Shown here: piece after piece, positions 14,854-22,887 of the stretch | Layout: the number at the start of each line of letters is the position of its first letter | How positions within the stretch are numbered: the stretch's first letter is position 1 | From: Treponema sp. | GTDB taxonomy: Bacteria; Spirochaetota; Spirochaetia; Treponematales; Breznakiellaceae | DNA length: 48,650 nt | Direction of reading: 5' to 3' | Assembly: GCA_009781475.1 (NCBI GenBank) | Contig: WQYB01000013.1 | Coordinates: forward strand, 1-48,650 | The notes under the pieces: model-generated | Told to the model about the DNA's origin: nothing | The model's input: the letters and a program-made list of their open reading frames with translations, nothing else | The model's database searches: none | Position numbers and translations under genes: made by a program

Positions 14854-15780
14854 ATGTATTTTATTAAAAAAAATAATAAATTTTCGTTGACGCTGGAAGG
14901 CAGGAACGCGGTTGTAGGATACTTGTTCTTGCTTCCCTTCATTATCGGCTTTTTGTCGTTTATGTTTTTACCCATTGTAGAATCCCTGCAGATGGTATTC
15001 AGCGATGTTAGAATCGACAACGAAAATTACGGATTTACGATGCAGTTTACCGGCATAGAAAACCTTCATCGTGTTGTTGCAGTTGACCATGAGTTTAACA
15101 GATTCCTTGTAGAAGAAATGCTGCGTATGGCGCTTATAGTTCCTGCAATTATCATTTTTAGCTTGTTTGTTGCGCTTATATTAAACCAGGAATTTAAAGC
15201 AAGAGGTTTTGTCCGCGCGATTTTCTTTTTACCGGTAATTTTATCATCCGGCGTTATGATTGGACTGGAAACAAACAACTCGCTTTTAAACAGTATGGCA
15301 GAGATCATCAAAGAAGGAAACTTAATGAAGTCTTCTGTCACTAAAGTGCTGGAAGACATTCTTGTCGCAGAAGGCGCGGCAAGCGACTTTATGAAGTACA
15401 TTTTTATGATTATAAATCAGATTTATAATATTGCGATGGCTTCTGGTATTCAGATTATTATCTTCCTTTCTGCGCTTCAGACGATTCCGCCCAGTATGTT
15501 CGAAGCCGCAAAAATCGAAGGCGCGACATCTTGGGAATGTTTCTGGAAAATAACTTTCCCTATGGTAAGTTCTTTAATTCTTGTAAATATTGTTTACAGC
15601 GTTGTTGATTATTTTATCAGAACGGATAACCGTGTTATGGACAAGATTGATACGGCGATAAGAAAGATGATGAATTTTAGTTTTGGAACAGCTATGGCTT
15701 GGGTTTACTTTGTTTCTGTAATTGCGATTATCGGAATTGTAATGGCAATAATTTCTAGGAGGGTATACTACTATGAGTGA
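14854..15780 (+). CDS. ABC sugar transporter permease, UgpA-type (system 2)
   Basis: A 308-residue inner-membrane protein with the EAA loop FEAAKIEGATSWECFWKITF followed by PM. It has an unusual extra soluble stretch at about 145-185 (NSLLNSMAEIIKEGNLMKSS) between membrane helices. GGGGG precedes the ATG, 13 bases after the DUF5696-type gene. It overlaps the next permease by eight bases. Confidence 0.9.
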   Translation: MYFIKKNNKFSLTLEGRNAVVGYLFLLPFIIGFLSFMFLPIVESLQMVFSDVRIDNENYGFTMQFTGIENLHRVVAVDHEFNRFLVEEMLRMALIVPAIIIFSLFVALILNQEFKARGFVRAIFFLPVILSSGVMIGLETNNSLLNSMAEIIKEGNLMKSSVTKVLEDILVAEGAASDFMKYIFMIINQIYNIAMASGIQIIIFLSALQTIPPSMFEAAKIEGATSWECFWKITFPMVSSLILVNIVYSVVDYFIRTDNRVMDKIDTAIRKMMNFSFGTAMAWVYFVSVIAIIGIVMAIISRRVYYYE

Positions 15781-16789
15781 TGACATTTATACCGATAAAG
15801 AGCGTACTGCCAATTGGGGCAATATCTCCCGTAACTACCATAAAAAGAAAAAAGCGCTGGAAATAGTGTTTAAGATTTGCCGCGCAATTCTTCTCTTTGG
15901 GCTGTGTTTTCTTATTATTCAGCCGCTTCTTGATAAATTGAGCGTCAGTTTTATGGCAGAGCAGGATCTGTATGACAGTACTGTAATAAGTATACCAAGG
16001 AATTTTACTACAGAAAATTATGAAACAGCAGCGCACCTGTTGGATTTTTGGCGTGCCCTTGTCGAGACTTTTAGTATAGTTACTGTAAGTTCGATATTAC
16101 AGATTGCGGCTTGTACTCTTGCCGCTTACGGTTTTGCGAGGTATAAGTTTCCTCTTAAAAACTTCTGGTTTTTCTGCGTTATGCTGATGATTATTATTCC
16201 GCCGCAGACTATTATGGCTTCGCTTTATTTAAATTTCCACTTCTTCGATATATTCGGTATTTTCCGGCTTATAACAGGAGAGCCGGTTAACCTGCTTAAC
16301 AGTGTTTATGGATATTGGCTGCTTTCTGCTACCGGTATGGGATTAAAGAGCGGGCTTTATATCTTCCTTTTAAGGCAGTATTTTAGAGGCATGCCAAAAG
16401 AACTCGAAGAAGCGGCTTGGGTAGACGGCTGCGGAAGATTCAAAACATTTATAAGGATTATGCTTCCTGACGCAAGTCCAATGCTTACATCATGCTTTCT
16501 CTTCTCGTTTGTTTGGCAATGGACAGATTCGTTCTATTCTACATTGTTCCTTGCAAACTACAGAATGCTGTCAAAAAACTTAAGCGCTATTGCAGAAAGA
16601 ATTACCCAATGGTGGGCAAATATCAATTCTGTTACAGGCGCGGCTGTTGCTTCGACTGCTCCTACAGGGTATGTGCAAGCAATGATAGCGACAGGTATGC
16701 TTATGTGCCTTGCTCCTTTAATTATTCTGTACCTAGTAGCGCAAAGGGCGTTCGTAGAATCCCTGAGCCAAACAGGTATAAAGATGTAA
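15773..16789 (+). CDS. ABC sugar transporter permease, UgpE-type (system 2)
   Basis: A 338-residue inner-membrane protein, longer than system 1's partner because of a hydrophilic N-terminal tail of about 35 residues. The EAA loop reads LEEAAWVDGCGRFKTFIRIM followed by LP. AGGAGG lies inside the end of the previous gene, which it overlaps. With the gene at 14854 it forms a second transporter channel in the same operon, served by the solute-binding protein at 16888. Confidence 0.9.
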   Translation: MSDDIYTDKERTANWGNISRNYHKKKKALEIVFKICRAILLFGLCFLIIQPLLDKLSVSFMAEQDLYDSTVISIPRNFTTENYETAAHLLDFWRALVETFSIVTVSSILQIAACTLAAYGFARYKFPLKNFWFFCVMLMIIIPPQTIMASLYLNFHFFDIFGIFRLITGEPVNLLNSVYGYWLLSATGMGLKSGLYIFLLRQYFRGMPKELEEAAWVDGCGRFKTFIRIMLPDASPMLTSCFLFSFVWQWTDSFYSTLFLANYRMLSKNLSAIAERITQWWANINSVTGAAVASTAPTGYVQAMIATGMLMCLAPLIILYLVAQRAFVESLSQTGIKM

Positions 16790-16842
16790 CCCAAAGGTTA
16801 TTAATTGGGTTATTTATAGGTAGGTTTCAATGCGCGGCCGCG
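16787..16842 (+). promoter_or_regulatory. Hairpins between permease and solute-binding protein genes
   Basis: TAACCCAA (16787-16794) and TTGGGTTA (16805-16812) form a perfect 8-bp stem that starts at the permease stop codon. A second GC-rich palindrome, CGCGGCCGCG, lies at 16833-16842. There is no long T-tract, so partial termination or protection of the downstream mRNA fits better than full termination. Such elements often raise binding-protein levels over permease levels. Confidence 0.5.
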
Positions 16843-16887
16843 TTGCGGCAGTACGCTTGAGATATATTAATTTTTATGGAGGAAAAG

Positions 16888-18279
16888 ATGTCAAAGAAAA
16901 AAATCATGATAGCATGTCTTGTACTTGCGTCAATGTTTTTTAGCGCAGCAGTTTTTGCTCAACGAGTTCCCGACGCACCCAATGCAGTTCGCACTACAAT
17001 CAGAGGGATGAACATTACAATCGGCACTTGGTGGTTTGACTATAATACTACCAGAACACCGCCCACCAATCAGTGGACAGGCAGCGATTATCAGGAAAGA
17101 CAGCTTGACTACCGCAAAAGACTGTTAGCTCAATACAGCTTTTCGATGGTAGAAAGAAACATTGCAAGCTGGAACGAAATGTCACAGGTTGCAGCTACGT
17201 CGATTATGGCAGGAAGACCTGCGGCTACAGTATTCCGTCTTCAGCCGGACTGGGCAATGGCTTTATACCGCCAGAACCTTCTGTATCCTGTAGGAAACCG
17301 CTCAAGGCAGGCAGGTGTTAACTGGACTGCAACAACTCCTGTTGAATGGAACAGATCTGTAACAGAAGCTTTTACATTTAACAACAGAACTTTTGCATTT
17401 GCTGACGGATACGGCGGAAGCCAGCACGCGGCAGTTGTTTTCTGGAACAAGAGATTGTTCAGAGAAGCAGGACTTGATCCTAACCTTCCTTACGATCTTC
17501 AGAGAAACGGACAGTGGACTTGGGACAGATTTCTTCAGATCTGCAGACAGCTTACAAGAGATACAAGAAACAGAGGTGTAATTGATACTTTCGCTATGCC
17601 TGCTGACCTTTCTACAGAAATTCTTGACGCATTAATTTCAAGTAACGGTGCAAACTATGTCGGCAGAGACAGAAGCGGCCGCCTCTTTAACGCAACAAAT
17701 ACACCTGCATTTATCGAAGCTGTTAACTTTTATATGAGACTGAGAGACGCAGGCGTTATGAAGCCGAAACCAGACGGTGCTGCATGGAACTGGCACATTC
17801 CTGAATTTAATGACGGAAGAGTAGCTATGAGAATTGACCAGCAGTATCTTGCTACAAACGATCTTCGCAACATGAGAGACGATTGGGGTATGGTACTTCC
17901 TCCCAAGGGTCCAAGAGCTCCCGGTAATAATTACGTAGTATTTAACGATGAAAACGTAATGGTTATTCCGGCTCGCGGATTTACAGACGCTCAGGTTGAC
18001 GCGATTCTTTGGGCAGTTCAGGCTTGGGTAACACCAATCGATGAAAACTGGAGACTTGAACATTATTCATTCTACAGAGACAGAAGAGCTGTTGATGAAA
18101 CAATCGCATTAATCCGCGACCAGAGACTGTGGCAGTGGAAATACCACTTACACGTACCTGGTTTACAGCGCGGCAACATTGCATGGCAGATTTGGGGACA
18201 TGACGGCGAACCAGCTCAGCTGATCGAAGCTGTATCCCAGACATGGAATGCTCTTATTGCTGACGCAAACACAAGGTAA
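16888..18279 (+). CDS. ABC extracellular sugar-binding protein, family 1 (system 2)
   Basis: A 463-residue protein. The start at 16888 is chosen over an in-frame ATG at 16876 because TGGAGGAAAAG lies between them as ribosome-binding site. Signal peptide with cleavage expected at A24-Q25 (SAAVFA-QR); no lipobox, so a soluble periplasmic protein. The body is a usual-length family 1 solute-binding protein (AATSIMAGRPAATVFRLQPD, WTWDRFLQICRQL, AAVVFWNKRLFREAGL, LIEAVSQTWNALIADA). It should deliver oligosaccharides to the permeases at 14854 and 15773. Confidence 0.9.
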   Translation: MSKKKIMIACLVLASMFFSAAVFAQRVPDAPNAVRTTIRGMNITIGTWWFDYNTTRTPPTNQWTGSDYQERQLDYRKRLLAQYSFSMVERNIASWNEMSQVAATSIMAGRPAATVFRLQPDWAMALYRQNLLYPVGNRSRQAGVNWTATTPVEWNRSVTEAFTFNNRTFAFADGYGGSQHAAVVFWNKRLFREAGLDPNLPYDLQRNGQWTWDRFLQICRQLTRDTRNRGVIDTFAMPADLSTEILDALISSNGANYVGRDRSGRLFNATNTPAFIEAVNFYMRLRDAGVMKPKPDGAAWNWHIPEFNDGRVAMRIDQQYLATNDLRNMRDDWGMVLPPKGPRAPGNNYVVFNDENVMVIPARGFTDAQVDAILWAVQAWVTPIDENWRLEHYSFYRDRRAVDETIALIRDQRLWQWKYHLHVPGLQRGNIAWQIWGHDGEPAQLIEAVSQTWNALIADANTR

Positions 18280-18284
18280 CTTTT

Positions 18285-19307
18285 GTGAGTAGTATCATCG
18301 TAAATGGATGCAGCTTGCCTAATATCCCGTGGGAAGATAGGCCGTCAAACAGCGACCCTAAAAAGGAAGTTATGTGGCGGTATTCAAAGAATCCTATTAT
18401 TCCCAGGGATTTAACGTTAAGGAGTAACAGCATTTTTAACAGCGCTGTTGTTCCTTTCGAAGAAGACTCCGAAGGTGTAGACTCCGAAGGTGTCCGGTTT
18501 GCAGGCGTTTTTAGGTGCGATGATACTGCGCGTCATATGGACATAAACGCGGGGAGAAGTAAAGACGGAATCAACTGGGTTATTGATGATGAACCTATAA
18601 AGTTTATCAAAACTGATCCTGAATTACCTGATTCTGAATATAAATACGACCCCCGCGTAATTTTTATAGAAGACCGTTATTACATTATTTGGTGTAACGG
18701 CTACCACGGTCCTTGCCTCGGCTTGGGCTACACTTTTGATTTTAAAAAATTCTATCAGATGGAAAACACAATGATGCCGTTTAACCGCAACGGTGTGCTT
18801 TTCCCCCGCAAGATTGGAAATAACTTTGCAATGTACAGCCGTCCGAGTGATTCTGGGCATACGCCGTTTGGCGATATTATTTATTCCGAAAGTCCGGATT
18901 TAATTTACTGGGGCAAGCACCGCCATGTAATGGCTCCCAGCGGCGGATGGCAAAGCACAAAAATCGGCGCAGGTCCCTGTCCGATAGAAACAACCGAGGG
19001 CTGGCTTGTCTTTTATCATGGAGTACTGACAAGCTGTAATGGTTTTGTTTATTCATTCAGCGCAGCCTTGATGGATCTGGAAAAACCATGGAAAGTAATC
19101 GCGCGCCCGCGCCCTTATATGATTAATCCCCGCGAAATTTATGAAATTGCCGGTGATGTTCCCAATGTTACGTTTCCTGTCGCGGCTCTCGCTGACAAAG
19201 ACACGGGAAAGATTGCGATTTATTACGGCTGTGCGGATACTGTTACCGGTTTGGTTTTTGGCAAAGTCGACGAGATAGTTGCCTGGGTAAAAGCAAATAA
19301 GATTTAA
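18285..19307 (+). CDS. GH130-family beta-mannoside phosphorylase/hydrolase
   Basis: A 340-residue cytoplasmic protein with the five-bladed propeller pattern of GH130: WRYSKNPIIPRD near the start, FNSAVVPFE, FAGVFRCDD, INAGRSKDGINW, YKYDPRVIFIEDRYYIIWCN, KIGAGPCPIETTEGWLVFYH, and AIYYGCADTVTGLVFGKVDE at the end. Family members phosphorolyse or hydrolyse beta-1,4-mannosyl-glucose or mannooligosaccharides. GTG start at 18285, six bases after the solute-binding protein gene. No signal peptide, so it would act on imported oligosaccharides. It points to mannan or glucomannan as the operon's substrate. Confidence 0.88.
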   Translation: MSSIIVNGCSLPNIPWEDRPSNSDPKKEVMWRYSKNPIIPRDLTLRSNSIFNSAVVPFEEDSEGVDSEGVRFAGVFRCDDTARHMDINAGRSKDGINWVIDDEPIKFIKTDPELPDSEYKYDPRVIFIEDRYYIIWCNGYHGPCLGLGYTFDFKKFYQMENTMMPFNRNGVLFPRKIGNNFAMYSRPSDSGHTPFGDIIYSESPDLIYWGKHRHVMAPSGGWQSTKIGAGPCPIETTEGWLVFYHGVLTSCNGFVYSFSAALMDLEKPWKVIARPRPYMINPREIYEIAGDVPNVTFPVAALADKDTGKIAIYYGCADTVTGLVFGKVDEIVAWVKANKI

Positions 19308-19314
19308 GAATAAA

Positions 19315-19803
19315 ATGAAACATAAAAGATATTTTGTTTTATTGGCTGTTTTTAGTTTATTATTTTCTAATTGTTTTTATCTGAACCTTAACACAACACT
19401 AGAAATTATTAATAACGGAAAAGATAGCGAAGTAATAATTATTGGTATAAATTTTGACGAAGGCGCTGATTTATTTCATTCAAAATATATCTTAGAAAGC
19501 AATAAAACATTAAATTTAAACAAAAAAGAAATGAAAGATATATATTTTATATTTATTAGGAACGAAACATTCGAGGGAATATTTGAAACTGCTGTTGGTG
19601 TCACGCGATTATTTGCAAAGAGCAATATTATAATACAGATCGAAAACGATGAATTTGAGCTTATAGCTGGTGATAGAGTTGTATGGCATAACTATTTTAG
19701 TTATGATGATTTTGACTGGTCATCTAAGTATGAGAATTTTGAAGATTTTAAAGCACAGGAATATGATTTTATATATGAAATAATAAAAAGTGATTTAATA
19801 TGA
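19315..19803 (+). CDS. Small putative lipoprotein, unknown function
   Basis: A 162-residue protein with a hydrophobic N-terminus ending LLFSNC (Cys20), acceptable as a relaxed spirochaetal lipobox. The rest is beta-rich (TLEIINNGKDSEVIIIGINF) and acidic. Base composition turns sharply AT-rich here compared with the operon before it, seven bases upstream, so it marks the left edge of the AT-rich island. It overlaps the next gene by four bases. I recognise no family. Confidence 0.6.
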   Translation: MKHKRYFVLLAVFSLLFSNCFYLNLNTTLEIINNGKDSEVIIIGINFDEGADLFHSKYILESNKTLNLNKKEMKDIYFIFIRNETFEGIFETAVGVTRLFAKSNIIIQIENDEFELIAGDRVVWHNYFSYDDFDWSSKYENFEDFKAQEYDFIYEIIKSDLI

Positions 19804-20300
19804 AGAAGCGCAGGTTTTTTTTAAGTTTTAATGATGAAGATTCTTGGTGTGATAAAAGAATAATTAAAATTCCATTTTTAATTATTCTTTTATTTTGTAT
19901 TTTGGTTTTTATAAAAGTAATACCATTAAAAATAATATTTGACACAGATGGTTTGCCGGGAGAACTGCTTACAGCGGCGTTTGTATTTGCAATATTATTT
20001 GGAATTATGTTTTTTTACACTTTGTTTTTAGCATATGTTCCGAATATCTTTGGTAAAATTCCAAAATATATTTTAATTATTGCTTCTGCAATATTAATTC
20101 CATGCACATTTATAGTATTTAGAGATATAAATAGAACGTTAGGGTTTTTAATTGTAATTATTATTAATTATATAATTGGGTATGATAAATTATTTAATAA
20201 AAATAATTTATTAGAAAATCTTATTGTATCGTCAATAAGATTCATTAGTCTTATTATAGGTTGTTTATTTGCGTCATACATAATAATGAAAGGCATATGA
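19800..20300 (+). CDS. Small membrane protein, unknown function
   Basis: A 166-residue AT-rich gene product with about four membrane helices (IPFLIILLFCILVFIKVIPL, LLTAAFVFAILFGIMFFYTL and two more). It is translationally coupled to the lipoprotein before it through ATGA. No family recognised. Confidence 0.6.
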   Translation: MKKRRFFLSFNDEDSWCDKRIIKIPFLIILLFCILVFIKVIPLKIIFDTDGLPGELLTAAFVFAILFGIMFFYTLFLAYVPNIFGKIPKYILIIASAILIPCTFIVFRDINRTLGFLIVIIINYIIGYDKLFNKNNLLENLIVSSIRFISLIIGCLFASYIIMKGI

Positions 20301-20509
20301 GATATCTAAAAACAACGTTGCCAAAGTCGCCTCAGGTGCTAATCGCTCCATGTAGCGGGTGGTTGTAGGGTTGCGTTTATAAATAGTAATGTGAAATACC
20401 CCGAAAAATGAAGGTGTATAAAAAAGTATACACTTAAATATTATTAAGTATATTTATTAGGCTATAGACATAAATTGAAATATATATGATTATATATATA
20501 GAGGTATAT
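20301..20509. other. Intergenic spacer with GC-richer block and repeat
   Basis: Bases 20301-20392 are GC-richer than the flanking genes and resemble the other spacers of the island in character, but I see no clear attC-type ends. A 42-base repeat (20393-20434) follows, then an AT-rich leader before the antitoxin gene. Confidence 0.5.
20393..20434 (+). repeat. Repeat preceding toxin-antitoxin module 1, with inverted repeat
   Basis: This stretch, starting GAAATACCCCGAAAAATGAA, recurs at 21268-21308 with a single base difference in length. Both copies precede a toxin-antitoxin operon. Each contains GTGTATA-AAAAAG-TATACAC (here 20414-20420 and 20427-20433), an operator-like palindrome. Confidence 0.75.
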
Positions 20510-20749
20510 ATGGCTTTAGCAACTGTAAATTTAGCTTTTGAAGATGATTTTATTAGGCAAATTGACTATTTCGCAAATAATGAATCCCTTACACGTACGG
20601 ATTTAATATATAACTCTATTAAGATGTATATAAATCGTAAACAAAAACTACAAGAATTATATGCATACGGGGAAAAAATAGCAAAAGAAAATAAATTTAC
20701 TGAAGAGGATATTATTAATGATATAAAAGAGTATAGAAAAAATAAATGA
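20510..20749 (+). CDS. Antitoxin, ribbon-helix-helix type (module 1)
   Basis: A 79-residue protein, start at 20510 chosen for the GAGG five bases before it. The N-terminal MALATVNLAFEDDFIRQIDY and the following helix pair (SLTRTDLIYNSIKMYINRKQ) fit a ribbon-helix-helix DNA-binding antitoxin; the C-terminal tail (EDIINDIKEYRKNK) would bind the toxin. It overlaps the PIN toxin gene by four bases (ATGA). Autorepression at the palindrome at 20414-20433 is likely but inferred. Confidence 0.75.
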   Translation: MALATVNLAFEDDFIRQIDYFANNESLTRTDLIYNSIKMYINRKQKLQELYAYGEKIAKENKFTEEDIINDIKEYRKNK

Positions 20750-21147
20750 GAGTTGTATTGGATACAAACATATTTTTTTCATCATTTTATTGGGCAGGAA
20801 ATCCAAGGAAAGTTTTTGATAGGATTACAAAAGGATTAGATGAATTATTTATTACTGATGAGATTTTGAATGAAATAGTATCTGTAATGGAAAAGAAAAA
20901 ATATAAAGTAAATAAAAATGAAATTAATGAATATATAAAAATAATTGAAAGTTACTCAATAAAAATAATATCTAAGAATATTCCAGAAGTTAGTAGAGAT
21001 ATAGATGATAATAAAATATTACAATGTGCAGTTGATGGAAATTGTGATTTTATTATAACTGGAGATGAGGATTTATTGGTATTAAGAGAATATAATAATA
21101 TTAAAATAATAAAACCAAGAGAATATTTAGAATTATTTTTTAATTAG
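20746..21147 (+). CDS. PIN-domain toxin (module 1)
   Basis: A 133-residue PIN-domain ribonuclease of the COG1569-like toxin group. Visible landmarks are D6 in VLDTNIFFSSF, the central acidic residues in SRDIDDNKILQCAVDGNCDF, and ITGDEDLL near the end, which carry the metal-binding carboxylates. It probably cleaves RNA and is neutralised by the RHH protein before it. Confidence 0.82.
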   Translation: MRVVLDTNIFFSSFYWAGNPRKVFDRITKGLDELFITDEILNEIVSVMEKKKYKVNKNEINEYIKIIESYSIKIISKNIPEVSRDIDDNKILQCAVDGNCDFIITGDEDLLVLREYNNIKIIKPREYLELFFN

Positions 21148-21162
21148 AAATGTGCAGCCATC

Positions 21163-21267
21163 GCCTAACAGGATTATTTATGCTTCGCCGTCAAAAGTAG
21201 GCTCGGGTTACGGTTGGCTAGGTAGCTCCCATAGTGAAGATTGAGGGTTATGTCTAGAGAGTTAAGC
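21163..21267. other. attC-like spacer B (105 bases)
   Basis: Starts with GCCTAAC (21163-21169) and ends with GTTAAGC (21261-21267), the R'' (RYYYAAC) and R' (GTTRRRY) ends expected of an integron attC site; six of seven end positions pair. It lies just after the PIN toxin stop and is GC-richer than its surroundings. I could not find convincing inner L boxes, so this stays tentative. Confidence 0.4.
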
Positions 21268-21308
21268 GAAATACCCCGAAAATGAAGGTGTATAAAAAAG
21301 TATACACT
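21268..21308 (+). repeat. Repeat preceding toxin-antitoxin module 2, with inverted repeat
   Basis: Second copy of the 20393-20434 repeat, beginning directly after GTTAAGC. Its palindrome GTGTATA-AAAAAG-TATACAC is at 21288-21307, ending six bases before the -35 box of the mntA-like gene, a good position for an operator. Confidence 0.75.
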
Positions 21309-21312
21309 ATAG

Positions 21313-21341
21313 TTGACATATTTTATTTAATATCATATAAT
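21313..21341 (+). promoter_or_regulatory. Consensus promoter of the mntA-hepT-like module
   Basis: TTGACA (21313-21318), 17-base spacer, TATAAT (21336-21341), a perfect sigma70 consensus. Transcription should begin seven or eight bases after the -10 box, which is the GTG start codon at 21349, so the mRNA would be leaderless. Confidence 0.8.
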
Positions 21342-21348
21342 AATATCT

Positions 21349-21639
21349 GTGAATATTGAAGCAATAAATGCCTTAAAACAGGCAATTAAGAATGAAAATT
21401 TACTCAAAAAATACAATTTAGATAAAATTGGTATTTTTGGCTCTTTTGCAAGAGGTGAAAAAGCCAATGATATTGATTTTTATATAGATTTGGATAATTA
21501 TAATATAAAAAATTTAATACCATTAAAAAATGATCTTGAAATTATTACAAAAAAAGAAGTGGACATAATGTTAAAAAAATATGCAAATCCAATAGTTTTA
21601 TATCGTGCGAGAAAGGATATGATATATGTTACCCAATGA
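21349..21639 (+). CDS. mntA: MntA-like nucleotidyltransferase antitoxin (module 2)
   Basis: A 96-residue minimal nucleotidyltransferase. The active-site pattern GS-X-ARG...DID is present: G31, S32, D41 and D43 in GIFGSFARGEKANDIDFYID. MntA-type antitoxins silence HepT toxins by adding AMP to a tyrosine. GTG start with no ribosome-binding site, placed at the predicted transcription start. The HEPN toxin follows 12 bases later. Confidence 0.85.
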   Translation: MNIEAINALKQAIKNENLLKKYNLDKIGIFGSFARGEKANDIDFYIDLDNYNIKNLIPLKNDLEIITKKEVDIMLKKYANPIVLYRARKDMIYVTQ

Positions 21640-21651
21640 AAAAATGATCTA

Positions 21652-22068
21652 ATGTATTTATTTAATATTTTAGAATATATTGGAAGAATATGGAAATATA
21701 CAGAAGAAATAAATGACGCAGATGAATTATTTGAGAAGAATGAACAATTAAATTTAAATGCTTCATTAACATTATTAGCAAATATTGGTGAAAATGTATC
21801 AAAAATTTCTGAAAAATTAAAAAAGGAATATTCCAATATCGAGTGGAAACAAATAAAAGAATTTAGAAATAAAATTGTACATGATTATACTGGAATTGAT
21901 TTAGTTATAGTGTATGAAATTATAACAAATGATCTAAAAATATTAAATCCAGAAATTGAAAAAATAATTAAAGAAAAAATTAAATCAAATATATTTGATA
22001 TCGAAGAAATAAAAGTATGTAAAAATAGTAATCATTATAAATATATTAATTATGAAAATATAATGTGA
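21652..22068 (+). CDS. hepT: HepT-like HEPN ribonuclease toxin (module 2)
   Basis: A 138-residue all-helical HEPN protein with the RX4HXY motif at R72-H77-Y79 (FRNKIVHDYTG). R and H form the RNase centre and the tyrosine is the AMPylation target of MntA partners. The C-terminal 25 residues (EEIKVCKNSNHYKYINYENI) go beyond the usual domain. The pairing with the mntA-like gene makes this a type VII toxin-antitoxin module. Confidence 0.85.
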   Translation: MYLFNILEYIGRIWKYTEEINDADELFEKNEQLNLNASLTLLANIGENVSKISEKLKKEYSNIEWKQIKEFRNKIVHDYTGIDLVIVYEIITNDLKILNPEIEKIIKEKIKSNIFDIEEIKVCKNSNHYKYINYENIM

Positions 22069-22090
22069 AGTAACAGGGTGCTTTGTCACA

Positions 22091-22195
22091 GTCTAACACA
22101 CAATCAGCGCAAGAATGCATTTTTGGAACTCTGCGCCTTTGTGATGTTTTGCACTTGCAGTAAAGTTTAAGAGTTGTATTTAAAGATTGTTAAGC
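22091..22195. other. attC-like spacer C (105 bases)
   Basis: Starts GTCTAAC (22091-22097) and ends GTTAAGC (22189-22195), again exactly 105 bases. Inside, GCAAG-AA-TGCA (22109-22119) can pair with TGCA-CTTGC (22150-22158), leaving two bulged bases as in folded attC sites. Part of it (about 22125-22145) matches the dispersed repeat family. GAAAT follows, as after spacer B. Confidence 0.4.
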
Positions 22196-22205
22196 GAAAT
22201 TGAGC

Positions 22206-22232
22206 TTGACAATATATAATTCATGATATAAT
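22206..22232 (+). promoter_or_regulatory. Promoter of the gene at 22241
   Basis: TTGACA (22206-22211) and TATAAT (22227-22232) with a 15-base spacer, shorter than optimal. The ATG at 22241 lies eight bases after the -10 box, so the transcript would have almost no leader. Confidence 0.6.
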
Positions 22233-22240
22233 TTATAATT

Positions 22241-22690
22241 ATGAAAAGAAAAATTATATTTTCAATAATAGCTTGTTTATTATTATTTTTTGGTGGTTTA
22301 ATATATCTATGCTTTAGATCGCCAAATATAATTTTATTCAGATGGCTGGAACTTATTAATTTTAATTATTCTATTTTTCAAAATATAGATTTAAAATTAT
22401 CATCAATTATTATTTATAATTTTCCAAACGCTTTATTTGTATTATTTGGTTATATATTTATATATGTAATTTGGTTTAAAGATAAATATTATTATTTTTT
22501 ATATACATCAATAATAACAATATTGAGTATTATTTATGAAATAATTACAAAAGATATTTCTGACATAATAACAATATTTATTGCATTTTTAATTAGTTCA
22601 TTATTATATATAAAATTTCATGGAGTGAATTATGAAAAAAAGAAAATATTAGGAAAGTTATATAGAAAACATAATAAGAATAGAAATTAA
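22241..22690 (+). CDS. Small membrane protein, VanZ-like in character
   Basis: A 149-residue protein with about four membrane helices. The N-terminal part IYLCFRSPNIILFRWLELIN recalls small proteins in which an R-P/S-x-x-L-x-F-x-W motif follows the first helix, and which end up in VanZ-like groupings; I would not press this. AT-rich, own promoter, no ribosome-binding site. It sits alone between two spacers, like a single-gene cassette. Confidence 0.55.
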   Translation: MKRKIIFSIIACLLLFFGGLIYLCFRSPNIILFRWLELINFNYSIFQNIDLKLSSIIIYNFPNALFVLFGYIFIYVIWFKDKYYYFLYTSIITILSIIYEIITKDISDIITIFIAFLISSLLYIKFHGVNYEKKKILGKLYRKHNKNRN

Positions 22691-22829
22691 ATAATGGTGT
22701 ACGCCCTTACTTCATCTGTACAAACATAGTAATTACCTGACAGTATCCTCCAAATTAAACCCTGTGAGCCCTGCGTGAAGCTATTTCATATGATCTTTGT
22801 AATAATTAATAAAAATTCCTCTTAAACAG
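22691..22829. other. Intergenic spacer D
   Basis: A GC-richer spacer of about 140 bases after the VanZ-like gene. It includes a fragment resembling other island spacers (CCCTGTGAGCCCTGCGTGAA) but no clear RYYYAAC or GTTRRRY ends. No gene seen. Confidence 0.4.
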
Positions 22830-22858
22830 TTGACAAAATAGGCTTTATAATGTATTAT
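22830..22858 (+). promoter_or_regulatory. Promoter of toxin-antitoxin module 3
   Basis: TTGACA (22830-22835), 17-base spacer, TATTAT (22853-22858). The leader then carries AGGAGG before the ATG at 22888, so this gene has a normal leader, unlike module 2. Confidence 0.75.
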
Positions 22859-22887
22859 TAAAGTACTAGTTAAATTAGGAGGAATAT

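Noticed and set aside
16876-16887. Earlier ATG (MEEK) as start of the second binding protein
   Set aside because: Those codons form the GGAGG ribosome-binding site of the ATG at 16888, where the signal peptide begins.
20408-20437. Tiny frame MKVYKKVYT inside the repeat before module 1
   Set aside because: It is fully explained by the palindromic repeat, lacks a ribosome-binding site and does not end at the same point in the second copy.
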